Assembly: GCF_003711395.1 (NCBI RefSeq)
Contig: NZ_PJRJ01000027.1
Coordinates: forward strand, 1-38,943
Direction of reading: 5' to 3'
From: Acinetobacter sp. B51(2017)
GTDB taxonomy: Bacteria > Pseudomonadota > Gammaproteobacteria > Pseudomonadales > Moraxellaceae
Length of the DNA stretch: 38,943 nt
Shown here: one piece after another, positions 24,797 through 32,408 of the stretch
How the letters are laid out: each line of letters opens with the position of its first letter
How positions within the stretch are numbered: position 1 is the stretch's first letter
The notes under the pieces: model-generated
Seen by the model: only the letters and a program-made list of their open reading frames with translations
The model's database searches: none
Told to the model about the DNA's origin: nothing
Program-made: the position numbers and the translations under genes

Positions 24797-24868
24797 CTAA
24801 AAAAGCGGTTTTTATGATTAAAAAATAAACAATAATGTAACAATGTGTTTAAAAAGCCGCTTTTTTAG
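24797..24868. repeat. Long inverted repeat in the gap between mltB and rlpA-like genes
   Basis: CTAAAAAAGCGGTTTTT (24798-24814 region) returns inverted as AAAAAGCCGCTTTTTTAG (24851-24868) with one extra base, around about 37 nt of AT-rich sequence. It may be a large terminator for the leftward mltB transcript or a remnant of a small insertion. Confidence 0.45.
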
Positions 24869-24920
24869 TCAAAATGTTAAAAATAAATGTTGACTTTTTT
24901 ACTGTGAATTAAAGATGGAC

Positions 24921-25928
24921 TCAGCGACTTGCTACTTCTGTACCTAACTGCCATACCGCCGTGGCATACATTCGGCTCTTGTTATAGGTGGTAATGACTT
25001 GGAAATTGGGGTAGGTAATATAGTAGCTCGGGCCATAATTTTCCTGTAATTGAATCACATTGACCAAGTCTAAATTGTCGATGCGTACCAAGGGGTTAAG
25101 GGGGGCAATGCCGTGTTTTTTTAGCACACCATAGGGCGTAGGCTGAGTTAAATCTTTAGCAATCACTTGATCTGGAGTATTACCGCTGTAACGTGCAGCA
25201 AAAGCAATCGGTTGATTGCGCTGCCAACCGTGCTGAGCTAAGTAATTGGCGATTGAGCCAATAGCATCTACCGCAGAGTCACGTAAGTCGATATGACCAT
25301 TACCGTCGTAATCGACACCAAATTTGGGAATATTACTTGGCATAAATTGTGGATACCCAATCGCACCCGCATATGAGCCTTGAATAGAGTGCGTTGCCAC
25401 ACCTTCTTTATAACTAAAGGCAATTAAAGCGCCCAATTCATCTTGGAAATAAGCAGCACGACGTGGATAACCAAAAGCCAAGGTGGCCAGTGCATCACGG
25501 GTCATGAGATTGCCTTTATTGGCACCATAACCGGTCTCTACCCCTAAAATGCCTAAAATAATACTTTGGGGCACACCAAACTGCTGTTCTGCACGATTTA
25601 AAGTATCGGCATATTGCTGTTTAAAGCGGACTCCACGAGCAATGGTGCTTTCGGCTAGAAAATTGGTTTTATAACTATACCAAGGCTTACTTTCACCTGG
25701 GCGATTCATAATTTCAATGATATTGGGGCGATTACGACTGCCATTCATGGCCCAATCAATTTGCTGTGCAGTTAAGCCATAACTTTGCATGGTTTTTTGT
25801 TTAAAGCTGGCATATTCAGGATGCAACTGAAAGTCGTTAGCTTGGCTGGTGAAACTGGTGAGCGATAGCGCTGCACCCATCAGTGCTAAGCTTTGTAATT
25901 TTTTATTGAAACGAAGTTTTAACGTCAT
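24921..25928 (-). CDS. mltB: Lytic murein transglycosylase B
   Basis: MltB cleaves the MurNAc-GlcNAc bond in peptidoglycan, releasing 1,6-anhydro-muropeptides. The 335-residue protein (start 25928) has a signal peptide ending near TSQAND (residues 29-32), and the family-3 lytic transglycosylase domain. Catalytic Glu131 lies in ILGILGVETGYGANKG; SYAGAIGYPQFMPSN and DLRDSAVDAIGSIANYL are further signatures. There is no lipobox, so it is a soluble periplasmic form unlike lipid-anchored E. coli MltB. An in-frame upstream start would add 15 residues before the signal peptide. Confidence 0.94.
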   Translation of the reverse strand: MTLKLRFNKKLQSLALMGAALSLTSFTSQANDFQLHPEYASFKQKTMQSYGLTAQQIDWAMNGSRNRPNIIEIMNRPGESKPWYSYKTNFLAESTIARGVRFKQQYADTLNRAEQQFGVPQSIILGILGVETGYGANKGNLMTRDALATLAFGYPRRAAYFQDELGALIAFSYKEGVATHSIQGSYAGAIGYPQFMPSNIPKFGVDYDGNGHIDLRDSAVDAIGSIANYLAQHGWQRNQPIAFAARYSGNTPDQVIAKDLTQPTPYGVLKKHGIAPLNPLVRIDNLDLVNVIQLQENYGPSYYITYPNFQVITTYNKSRMYATAVWQLGTEVASR

Positions 25929-26257
25929 GTTAAAGTCCAAAAACTGACTACTGGAAAGGAAGCGCAAGATCATTCAAACACCAGTGTTGGTAAGCCTGCT
26001 CATTGCATCGGTGTAACATAGCATTACACGGTATAGACAGCCTAAAAACCGATACAAAAGCTTACAAAACCTTAGCGAGATGCTAGGCTTGCTCTATTGT
26101 ACGTGATTTAAAATTAAATAAAAATCAGAATGCTATAGCGATATGCGAGCGTCAATTTAAGTGCAACCCAAGACATATTTTATAGAGCGTTTACTGGGCG
26201 AAATAGGGATTTCTTGTCAATCAGGCAATAAAAACCAGCTGTAGCTGGTTGATTAAA
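25929..26257. other. Non-coding gap upstream of mltB
   Basis: About 330 bp with no convincing gene on either strand. It should hold the mltB promoter. The perfect inverted repeat GTGTAA-N7-TTACAC (26011-26029), about 85 bp before the mltB ATG, is the only operator-like element seen. The terminator of the next leftward gene occupies the right end. Confidence 0.6.
26229..26250 (-). terminator. Terminator of the queF-downstream gene
   Basis: AACCAGCT (26233-26240) and AGCTGGTT (26243-26250) form a hairpin; read leftward it is followed by TTTATTG. It lies just past the stop at 26258. Confidence 0.75.
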
Positions 26258-26863
26258 TTAACAGTGAAATAGCGTGGCATGATCATCAGCCAAGATTTTT
26301 AATTCATGGCGATTAAAACTTGGGATCATGTTATCAAGGCTAATATAGATCGCTTTTAGGATAGGATTAATGCCAATATTTACAGCTTTGGCTTTTAACA
26401 TACCTAAATTAAGGCTGTGGCTAAAGGCTGTTAAAAAATGCGCCACAATCGCTTCAGCAAGTTGCTTATAGTTTTCAGCTAAAGCCTCTTGATTGATGGA
26501 TTCACCTGCTTGAATTTGTGTAAAGCTATGCTGCAAATTGGTATAAAGACGTGGATCTAAAGCGAAACCAACGTGATACTGACCATCAGCGGCTTTAAAT
26601 AGACTTTTACCATAAAATTCAATTGAAGCTTTTGCGACTTTATTTGGGCTATCATCCAACAGTGGTTTAAGCAATACCACCACGCTCGCTTTGACATACT
26701 GCGCCAGTTTTAAAGCCGTCTCGCTGCGAGCAGGATTTGGAAACTGTGAGACTAAATCATTGACTAAAGCTGTTAGGATTTCCTCATTCACTTTTAGCGC
26801 GATCTCGTTACGAATTGGGGCGAGCGCCTCACCTGAATTTTTCACTCTTAAGCCATATTGCAT
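26258..26863 (-). CDS. Hypothetical protein downstream of queF
   Basis: A 201-residue soluble, mostly helical protein, not recognised. The first ATG is at 26863, without a clear ribosome site. The same frame stays open back to the queF stop codon, adding the plausible stretch IGFRPSPELLKL, whose only candidate initiator would be ATT at 26899. The real N-terminus is therefore uncertain. Segments such as LKLAQYVKASVVVLLKPLLD and LAEAIVAHFLTAFSHSLNLGML suggest an amphipathic helical bundle. It is last in the leftward ABC exporter-queF run. Confidence 0.72.
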   Translation of the reverse strand: MQYGLRVKNSGEALAPIRNEIALKVNEEILTALVNDLVSQFPNPARSETALKLAQYVKASVVVLLKPLLDDSPNKVAKASIEFYGKSLFKAADGQYHVGFALDPRLYTNLQHSFTQIQAGESINQEALAENYKQLAEAIVAHFLTAFSHSLNLGMLKAKAVNIGINPILKAIYISLDNMIPSFNRHELKILADDHATLFHC

Positions 26864-26899
26864 CAGCTTAAGTAATTCAGGAGAAGGACGAAAGCCAAT

Positions 26900-27712
26900 T
26901 TATTGACGTGCTAAACGAATGGGTTCAACCAACCAATCTTGATCAGAAACACGGCATGGATTGATGTCTAAACCACCACGACGGGTATAGGTTGCATAGA
27001 CCATTAACTTATTTGGGTTTAGATTTTGCCAAATGTCAGCATAAATTTGCTCCACACATTGCTCATGGAAGCCATTATGCTGACGATAAGAAATAATATA
27101 CGCCAATAAACTGGCAGAGCAGATTTTTTTGCCTTGGTAGCGAATAAACACCGTACCCCAGTCAGGCTGACCAGTTACAGGACAATTACTACGTAGTAAA
27201 TGCGAATATAGCTGCATTTCAACCTCTTCGGCATCCGTGGCTAAAGCCAACAGTGATGCATCAGGGTGTTGTTCTAAACGGGTTGGTTGCTGATCATCAA
27301 TACAAATCCCTTGGGGTTTGGTAATCTCTAATTCATCGACCTGAAATAGATCCATGCGGATGGGTGCACCTGCCGCATGAGATAAGTCTTTTTCTACCGT
27401 GGCTTTAAAGTCAGCTTTTGATGCAAAAGTCGTGAAGTTCATACTATTAAAGTACAGTTTTAACGATTTTGACTCAATCAGGTTAGGGGAGGTGGCAGGT
27501 AGGCTTAAACGACCAATCGCCACTTGCGGGATACCATTTGAATTTAACCAAGAAATTTCAAATACATGCCACCAATCTTGACCTTGACGAATGCCTTGTA
27601 CATGGCGATAGGCTTCACGCGCAGTTTCACGCGAGATTGGAAATAAAATATCAGGTTGATATTGGGTTGGGTAATTGGTGTCTTTACCCAAGAGAGATTG
27701 TTCTACACTCAT
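26900..27712 (-). CDS. queF: NADPH-dependent 7-cyano-7-deazaguanine reductase QueF
   Basis: QueF reduces preQ0 to preQ1, the base inserted into tRNA by Tgt. The 270-residue protein is the long two-domain type (YqeF-like). The substrate/NADPH motif ESKSLKLYFNS lies at residues 80-90, and the catalytic cysteine is C177 in SNCPVTGQPDWG with D184. YRQHNGFHEQCVE and YTRRGGLDINPCR are typical of the second half. The ATG shares one base with the stop of the ABC permease gene (TAATG), so it is translationally coupled to an exporter with no obvious link to queuosine. Confidence 0.97.
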   Translation of the reverse strand: MSVEQSLLGKDTNYPTQYQPDILFPISRETAREAYRHVQGIRQGQDWWHVFEISWLNSNGIPQVAIGRLSLPATSPNLIESKSLKLYFNSMNFTTFASKADFKATVEKDLSHAAGAPIRMDLFQVDELEITKPQGICIDDQQPTRLEQHPDASLLALATDAEEVEMQLYSHLLRSNCPVTGQPDWGTVFIRYQGKKICSASLLAYIISYRQHNGFHEQCVEQIYADIWQNLNPNKLMVYATYTRRGGLDINPCRVSDQDWLVEPIRLARQ

Positions 27713-28485
27713 TATTCACGCATTCCTGAACCACGAGAAAGTAAATAGTAAGCTGTTGCATATAGGCCTGCGCAGCATAAGGTAATCACAGTCAGCGAAA
27801 TACTCACGTTGACATCGCTATGCCCTAAAATGCCAAAACGGAAGGCATTGACCATATATACAACAGGGTTAATTAAGGATAAATTTTGCCAAAATGGACT
27901 GAGCGCACTGATGGCGTAAAACACACCGCCTAAATAGGTTAAAGGGGTGAGTACAAAGGTTGGGATAATCGAAATATCATCAAATGATTTGGCATATACT
28001 GCATTAATAAAGCCACCTAATGCAAATAATAACGATGTAATTAACACCGTATAAATGGTCACAAACCAATTGCTAATATAAAGGTCGGTAAAGAACAAGC
28101 TCATTGCAGTCACAATCACCGCCACCAATAAACCACGACATACCCCGCCTAAGACATAACCCCATAAAATGAGATGTAAAGGAATAGGACTCATGATCAA
28201 CTCTTCAATGCTTTTTTGGAATTTAGCACTAAAGAAACTTGAAGAGACATTGGCGTAGCTGTTAGTAATCACTGCCATCATAATTAAGCCGGGCACAATA
28301 AACTGCATATAGCTAAAGCCGCCCATATCGCCAATACGTGAACCGACCAAGTTACCAAAGATCACAAAGTATAGACTCATGGTAATGGCTGGTGGCAGTA
28401 ATGTTTGCGGCCAAATACGCATAAAACGGCGTATTTCTTTTCTTAATAAGGTGAAGAAAGCGATACTGAGTTGGTTAAAGTTCAT
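27712..28485 (-). CDS. ABC-2 type transporter permease (YadH-like)
   Basis: A 257-residue inner-membrane permease with six predicted helices. The ABC-2 signature is visible (FIVPGLIMMAVITNSYANVSSSFFSAKFQKSIEELIMSPIP in several parts), as is TPLTYLGGVFYAISALSPFWQ near residues 181-202. It pairs with the ATPase encoded just upstream (4-bp ATGA overlap) and resembles the E. coli YadGH exporter. Substrate unknown. Confidence 0.92.
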   Translation of the reverse strand: MNFNQLSIAFFTLLRKEIRRFMRIWPQTLLPPAITMSLYFVIFGNLVGSRIGDMGGFSYMQFIVPGLIMMAVITNSYANVSSSFFSAKFQKSIEELIMSPIPLHLILWGYVLGGVCRGLLVAVIVTAMSLFFTDLYISNWFVTIYTVLITSLLFALGGFINAVYAKSFDDISIIPTFVLTPLTYLGGVFYAISALSPFWQNLSLINPVVYMVNAFRFGILGHSDVNVSISLTVITLCCAGLYATAYYLLSRGSGMRE

Positions 28486-29417
28486 TGTGCATCCTCAGCG
28501 AGATTTTTTTCCACCATTTTCACAAACAGTTCTTCGAGGCGATTAGATTTATTACGCATACTACGTACTTGAATCGCTTGGGCTTGTAACAACGCAAATA
28601 AGTCATTCATGCTATGGGCTTTGTCTAAAGTTACTTCTAAAGTCATAGGATCAATGAGATTAAAACGCACGCCAATAATGTCAATTTTTGGTGCGCTAAT
28701 CGGCTCAGCTAAATCAAAAATAAACGATTCTTCATTGAGCTGATTTAAAAAGCTTTTCATGCTGGTGTCTTCTTTGATCACACCACGGTCAATAATCGCA
28801 ATACGACGGCACAGCATTTCTGCTTCTTCTAAATAGTGGGTAGTTAAAATAATAGATGTACCTTGGCTATTGGCTTCATTTAAAAAATCCCACATCGAAC
28901 GACGCAGCTCGATATCTACCCCAGCTGTTGGTTCATCTAAGATAAGCAGCTTGGGCTGATGCATCATGGCACGCGCAATCATTAAACGTCGTTTCATACC
29001 ACCTGAGAGCATACGTGCTTGGGTGTGACGCTTTTCCCAAAGACCTAGTTTTTCTAAGTACATTTCGGCACGTTGTTCGGCTAGCTTTTTAGCAATGCCG
29101 TAATAACCTGCTTGGGTGACTAGAATATCAAAGGTTTTTTCAAAATGACCAAAGTTAAATTCTTGCGGTACAACGCCTAGGTTTTGCTTGGCATGTGAAG
29201 GGTGGGTGTCTAGATTATGCCCAAAAATTTCAACCACACCGCTGGTTTTTTGGGTTAAGGAACTAATAATACTGATGGTCGTTGATTTGCCTGCACCATT
29301 GGGGCCAAGGAGTGCATAAAATTCACCTTCAGGCACATCAAGATTAATCCCTTTTAACGCTTGAAAACCATTGCGATAGGTTTTTGACAAGTCTCTTAAC
29401 GTCAAAGCATCAGTCAT
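28482..29417 (-). CDS. ABC transporter ATP-binding protein (YadG-like)
   Basis: A 311-residue ATPase (start 29417). Motifs in order: Walker A GPNGAGKSTT near residues 40-49, Q-loop in VVPQEFN, signature LSGGMKRRL, Walker B LLILDEPTAGVD and H-loop TTHYLEEAE. A C-terminal extension of about 80 residues follows, ending in LEELFVKMVEKNL, as in the DrrA/CcmA/YadG group. It forms an ABC-2 exporter with the overlapping permease. An upstream in-frame start would add 27 residues without similarity. Confidence 0.94.
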   Translation of the reverse strand: MTDALTLRDLSKTYRNGFQALKGINLDVPEGEFYALLGPNGAGKSTTISIISSLTQKTSGVVEIFGHNLDTHPSHAKQNLGVVPQEFNFGHFEKTFDILVTQAGYYGIAKKLAEQRAEMYLEKLGLWEKRHTQARMLSGGMKRRLMIARAMMHQPKLLILDEPTAGVDIELRRSMWDFLNEANSQGTSIILTTHYLEEAEMLCRRIAIIDRGVIKEDTSMKSFLNQLNEESFIFDLAEPISAPKIDIIGVRFNLIDPMTLEVTLDKAHSMNDLFALLQAQAIQVRSMRNKSNRLEELFVKMVEKNLAEDAQ

Positions 29418-29580
29418 GAAATTCTCATATACGAAATAATGTGCGTATTGTGAGCGATAAGAACCATGAAACCAAGCACCCGCAACAGAATTTAGCATTG
29501 CAAATACAGAACATTGTTTAAAGCATAAGCAGAAAACCAGAAAGCATAGTGAGAAAAAGCAAGAATATTGAGAGAGTTGC

Positions 29581-29608
29581 TTTACCTTATGTTTTTTTTT
29601 GCTATGAT
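29581..29608 (+). promoter_or_regulatory. Promoter of tRNA-Arg
   Basis: TTTACC (29581-29586) and TATGAT (29603-29608) with a 16-bp spacer, followed by GTGCACGCGC up to the tRNA. The mature tRNA would begin only a few bases after the start site. Confidence 0.55.
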
Positions 29609-29616
29609 GTGCACGC

Positions 29617-29693
29617 GCGCTTGTAGCTCAGTTGGATAGAGTGCAGGTTTCCGAAGCCTGAGGCCGTGGGTTCGATCCCCGCCAAGCGCACCA
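29617..29693 (+). tRNA. tRNA-Arg (anticodon CCG)
   Basis: A 77-nt cloverleaf: acceptor arms GCGCTTG (29617-29623) and CAAGCGC (29683-29689), discriminator A, and encoded CCA at 29691-29693. D-arm GCTC/GAGT-type with AGTTGGATA loop; anticodon stem CAGGT/GCCTG with loop TTCCGAA, giving anticodon CCG for codon CGG; T-arm GTGGG-TTCGATC-CCCGC. CGG is rare in this genome's genes. Confidence 0.96.
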
Positions 29694-29808
29694 CTTCTTC
29701 TTTATCTTTATTCTTCAAAACGTGTGTCTCGACTTTACAGCCTATATCTGATCACAATTCGCACTTACTCATACTTGCATTTAAAATTCAATTTAAAATT
29801 TGTATGGC

Positions 29809-29826
29809 AACATTTGCCTAAATGTT
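29809..29826. repeat. Small perfect inverted repeat upstream of the sRNA candidate
   Basis: AACATTT, GCCT, AAATGTT: perfect 7-bp arms with no T run, ending 9 bp before the -35 box of the candidate sRNA promoter. It could be an activator or repressor site. Confidence 0.4.
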
Positions 29827-29834
29827 AAGTGCTC

Positions 29835-29863
29835 TTGCCACGAAGAAATTTCAATTTTATAGT
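29835..29863 (+). promoter_or_regulatory. Near-consensus sigma-70 promoter of a candidate sRNA
   Basis: TTGCCA (29835-29840), a 17-bp spacer, and TATAGT (29858-29863). This is among the best promoter matches in the window, and no open reading frame follows it, only structured sequence and a terminator. Confidence 0.7.
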
Positions 29864-29869
29864 GAAACT

Positions 29870-30011
29870 ACAGTAGGTCGTTAAGACGCTACTTCTGAGT
29901 TGGACGGATCAATGACAGCTCGTTGAGTCTCAAGTGCATACTTTAGGTATGTGACTAGACAATAAATCAGCACTAGCCTTCCAATATAGAGCCCGCTCTG
30001 CGGGCTTTTTT
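29870..30011 (+). ncRNA. Candidate small regulatory RNA (about 140 nt)
   Basis: Between a near-consensus promoter and a strong intrinsic terminator lies a segment with two further hairpins. Hairpin 1: GTAG-GTC (29873-29879) with GAC-G-CTAC (29885-29892), loop GTTAA. Hairpin 2: GTCT/AGAC, AGT/ACT and CATAC/GTATG stack (29927-29960) around loop TTTAG. The linker contains two GGA triplets (TTGGACGGATC). The end is AGCCCGC-TCT-GCGGGCT plus T run (29990-30011). There is no open frame of note. It is not recognised as 6S, tmRNA, RNase P or SRP RNA. It could be a known but unremembered Acinetobacter sRNA. Confidence 0.6.
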
Positions 30012-30012
30012 A
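29990..30012 (+). terminator. Terminator of the sRNA candidate
   Basis: AGCCCGC (29990-29996) and GCGGGCT (30000-30006) close a 3-nt loop, followed by T's and TAAT. It is about 300 bp after the tRNA, too far to be only the tRNA terminator. Confidence 0.9.
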
Positions 30013-30113
30013 ATATGTGTAAGTTGCAGTGAGGCACATATTTATAATAAAACTGACCTAGCTCTTTATGTTGTTGCGCGTTATCCAAATCATATATTTT
30101 GGGAGCATGACGA

Positions 30114-30344
30114 ATGCCTATGCTACAAATTACTCTGCAAGATCAATTTGATCAACACCATTTGGCCAGCGCTTTTTTAAAGATGATACCTGTGCCTTGT
30201 TATGCAGACAGTGTTGCGTGGCATGTAGAGCATATTGTTATTGGTAACGAGTTATTGTTACCGAGTATTGAGTTATTATTTAGTAGTGATGTATCGCCAC
30301 GTATTTACCGTATTGTAGATGTAGTCGATCTACCCAAAGAATAG
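30114..30344 (+). CDS. Hypothetical 76-residue protein
   Basis: A small soluble protein, not recognised (LQITLQDQFDQHHLASAFLK, PVPCYADSVAWHVEHIVIG, ending RIYRIVDVVDLPKE). It has a plausible beta-rich C-terminal half with alternating hydrophobics. A GGGAG ribosome site lies 8 bp before the first ATG; a second ATG two codons later is equally possible. It is convergent with the next gene across a terminator. No signal peptide or membrane span. Confidence 0.65.
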   Translation: MPMLQITLQDQFDQHHLASAFLKMIPVPCYADSVAWHVEHIVIGNELLLPSIELLFSSDVSPRIYRIVDVVDLPKE

Positions 30345-30350
30345 GTGATA

Positions 30351-30381
30351 AAAAAGCCCAGTCAGGTGGACTTAAAGGGCT
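30351..30381 (-). terminator. Terminator at the end of the gene at 30380
   Basis: AGCCC (30355-30359) pairs with GGGCT (30377-30381) and AGTC (30360-30363) with GACT (30369-30372). Read leftward, a T6 run follows. The stop codon of the leftward gene overlaps the stem. Confidence 0.7.
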
Positions 30382-30730
30382 AGATTTGCATCAGTTGCAC
30401 ATTGACATCATATTTGGCAAATTCGTGAATAATCTGTTGCAGGGCTTGCTGCGCAATCGGATCTTCACTATGAAGCGAAACTTCTTGTAAGCTGCTGCTG
30501 TCATAACATTCGATATGACTGACCAGCCATTGCTCACGATTACCATGGCTATGAATAATCACGCGACGCGGTTGTAAGCTTGCGCTAATGTGGCGTGGCA
30601 AAACATAAGTGATGGCTAGTTCAATGTGTTGGAGTTGTTCTTTTGGGCTTAAAAAGGTAATGACCCAATTGCCCACTTTACTTAAATGCATTGGATTATC
30701 AAAAGCATCAAAGATGAGATAATTGCGCAT
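30380..30730 (-). CDS. Hypothetical protein
   Basis: A 116-residue soluble protein from the ATG at 30730 (MRNYLIFDAFDNPMHLSKVGN). It is not recognised. It looks alpha/beta with a C-terminal helix (QQALQQIIHEFAKYDVNVQL) and several His residues (RVIIHSHGNREQW, SHIECYD). The frame is open upstream to 30790, but none of the starts has a strong ribosome site and the extra 20 residues are hydrophobic and doubtful. Convergent with the 76-residue gene. Confidence 0.65.
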   Translation of the reverse strand: MRNYLIFDAFDNPMHLSKVGNWVITFLSPKEQLQHIELAITYVLPRHISASLQPRRVIIHSHGNREQWLVSHIECYDSSSLQEVSLHSEDPIAQQALQQIIHEFAKYDVNVQLMQI

Positions 30731-30943
30731 AAGATTTTGCCCAAAGAAAAGCATGACTATATGCAAAATGCTGACCTTTAGGCTATGCACTAAAGTGGTA
30801 GGCGCTAGGATTGAATTGACTATAAGTCATAAATACACGAAGTTTTTTTGAATTTTTATATTAAATATCAATTATTTGGTTTTATGTGTTTTTGATGCTT
30901 AATAGGAAAAATAAATGAATTAACATAAAAAGAATATAATAAA

Positions 30944-30963
30944 GGCAAGGCGATGTCCTTGCC
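30944..30963 (-). terminator. Terminator of the exonuclease gene
   Basis: GGCAAGG (30944-30950) and CCTTGCC (30957-30963) close a 6-nt loop; read leftward it is followed by TTTATTAT. It lies 10 bp past the stop at 30973. Confidence 0.8.
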
Positions 30964-30972
30964 CAAATGCAT

Positions 30973-31671
30973 TTACAGGGTTTGAATATTTTGCTTTTCT
31001 AAAGCTTTACGTAAGTAAGGGTCTAGGTCATTTTGACGCAACAGCCATTGTACATAATCGCTTGGTAAATCTTGTAGAGCTGTACCTTTATGCTTACCAA
31101 AATTTAAGCTGCGTGGAATGCGCGCATCTTCAGACACGCTATAAAGTTCTTCTAAGCTTTGAATATTAAGCTGCTGAATGATCTGATTCAAAATGTTGGC
31201 AGTTAAAATAATATCCATATCAGCACGATGCGCTTTTTTAATCATTTCGCGTGCTTTTTCACTGCCTTTACTGATCATGTAAATCAGTGCAGAAATATTA
31301 TGTGCTTCGGCATCAGGCCAAACACGACGTGCGAGGGCAAGCGTACAAATGGCTTTAATGTGTGAAGTATTTACACCACATTTTTCAATGGCACGTAGGT
31401 CATAATCAATATTATGCCCAAGCATATATACTGTATCTTCAGGCAAGCAGAAGCTTGAATAATGCGGCTGACCTGTTAAATCAGTTTCTAAAATATGATG
31501 TACCGCCATGGCTGCATAGGAAATCGGTTCATCAACGCTGTAGAGTTGGTCAAAAATTTGACTTTTATCTAGACTCAATTGACCTTGATCAAGTGTGATA
31601 GGTGCATAAGCAATCTCAATCGGTTGTCCATTTAAGGTATGGGTTTCGGTATCGAGAATAATGGCGTGCAT
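30973..31671 (-). CDS. DEDDh 3'-5' exonuclease, ExoX-like
   Basis: A 232-residue nuclease of the DnaQ/RNase T superfamily, close to exodeoxyribonuclease X. The acidic residues are D7 and E9 (ILDTET), D91 region (GHNIDYDLRAIE), then H148 and D153 (HRADMD), which makes it the DEDDh type. The C-terminal segment FGKHKGTALQDLPSDYVQWLLRQNDL is a DUF3820-like tail also found in ExoX-like proteins. It would act in DNA repair or recombination by degrading 3' ends. It starts with ATG at 31671. Single gene with its own terminator. Confidence 0.88.
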   Translation of the reverse strand: MHAIILDTETHTLNGQPIEIAYAPITLDQGQLSLDKSQIFDQLYSVDEPISYAAMAVHHILETDLTGQPHYSSFCLPEDTVYMLGHNIDYDLRAIEKCGVNTSHIKAICTLALARRVWPDAEAHNISALIYMISKGSEKAREMIKKAHRADMDIILTANILNQIIQQLNIQSLEELYSVSEDARIPRSLNFGKHKGTALQDLPSDYVQWLLRQNDLDPYLRKALEKQNIQTL

Positions 31672-31737
31672 GTGCGATCCTAAGGCAATGGGCTAAAAGG
31701 GCAATCTACCTGATACGCTTTGAACAATAAAGGCTTT

Positions 31738-32172
31738 TTAAGGCTGAATTTTTACTTTTAACGCTGCTGCATCTTGTTTAAGCGCTTCGCTGGATAAAAT
31801 CCCTTTATATAAATGTAAGGCAATGCCATCTTCAATATCAACTAATTTAATAGGATGAATGCCATCACGGTATTCAAAAATCGCGATGGGCATGTGATCT
31901 GGATCGAGCAATAAAAAGCGCTGTTGTTTAATGGCAATTTCATATTCTGGAAAGGTCTGTTTGAGTAAACGTAAAAACACGCTTTGATTGGCTGAGAGTA
32001 AATTTAGCTCACGAATACGATCACTGTCTTTTTGATGTAAGGCTTTTAGATAGAGGCGTTGTTGCTGCGTGGTGGACATGCTGCGCCGTGGTGGTGAGGC
32101 GCTGCTTTTTGGGCGACCTCTTAAAAAATAGCCTAAGATAACACCTAGAATTAAACATAGAAAGGCAAGCAT
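31738..32172 (-). CDS. Hypothetical membrane-anchored protein (possibly DUF2726-like)
   Basis: A 144-residue protein with one N-terminal membrane segment (MLAFLCLILGVILGYFLRG), a basic Ser/Pro linker, and a cytoplasmic domain of about 100 residues: LLSANQSVFLRLLKQTFPEY, then IKQQRFLLLDPDHMPIAIFEYRDG. The pattern of a buried DxxxxPIxxxE strand recalls DUF2726/nuclease-like domains, but this is a weak resemblance. The ATG at 32172 has an AAGGTG ribosome site. It lies 66 bp upstream of the exonuclease gene on the same strand, so the two might be co-transcribed. Confidence 0.7.
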   Translation of the reverse strand: MLAFLCLILGVILGYFLRGRPKSSASPPRRSMSTTQQQRLYLKALHQKDSDRIRELNLLSANQSVFLRLLKQTFPEYEIAIKQQRFLLLDPDHMPIAIFEYRDGIHPIKLVDIEDGIALHLYKGILSSEALKQDAAALKVKIQP

Positions 32173-32347
32173 TTGGCACCTTGGATATTTGGCTTTGAGT
32201 TAAAAAATATGCGATTGTCGTAATATTGAAAATCTCTAAAGCCTTTTCAATAAGTTGATTTTACTAAAGTCATGATTTTTTTTAACCAAAAAGGCCAAAT
32301 TTTATGTAAAACTCGGCCAACTAGCTGCGCTAAATTTAAAAACTTCA

Positions 32348-32356
32348 TGCTACAAT
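32348..32356 (+). promoter_or_regulatory. Extended -10 promoter of glyA
   Basis: TGC-TACAAT, an extended -10 element, ends 52 bp before the glyA ATG. No good -35 is present, which fits the extended -10 type. I saw no glycine riboswitch in the short leader. Confidence 0.5.
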
Positions 32357-32408
32357 ACGCGCCAATCTTAGCACGGCTTAAAAGCCCTAATTTAATAGGA
32401 CCTCGCTA

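Noticed and set aside
24643..24828. A 61-codon plus-strand frame upstream of the rlpA-like gene
   Set aside because: It lies in the promoter gap, begins over the start of the opposite gene, has no ribosome site and ends inside the long inverted repeat.
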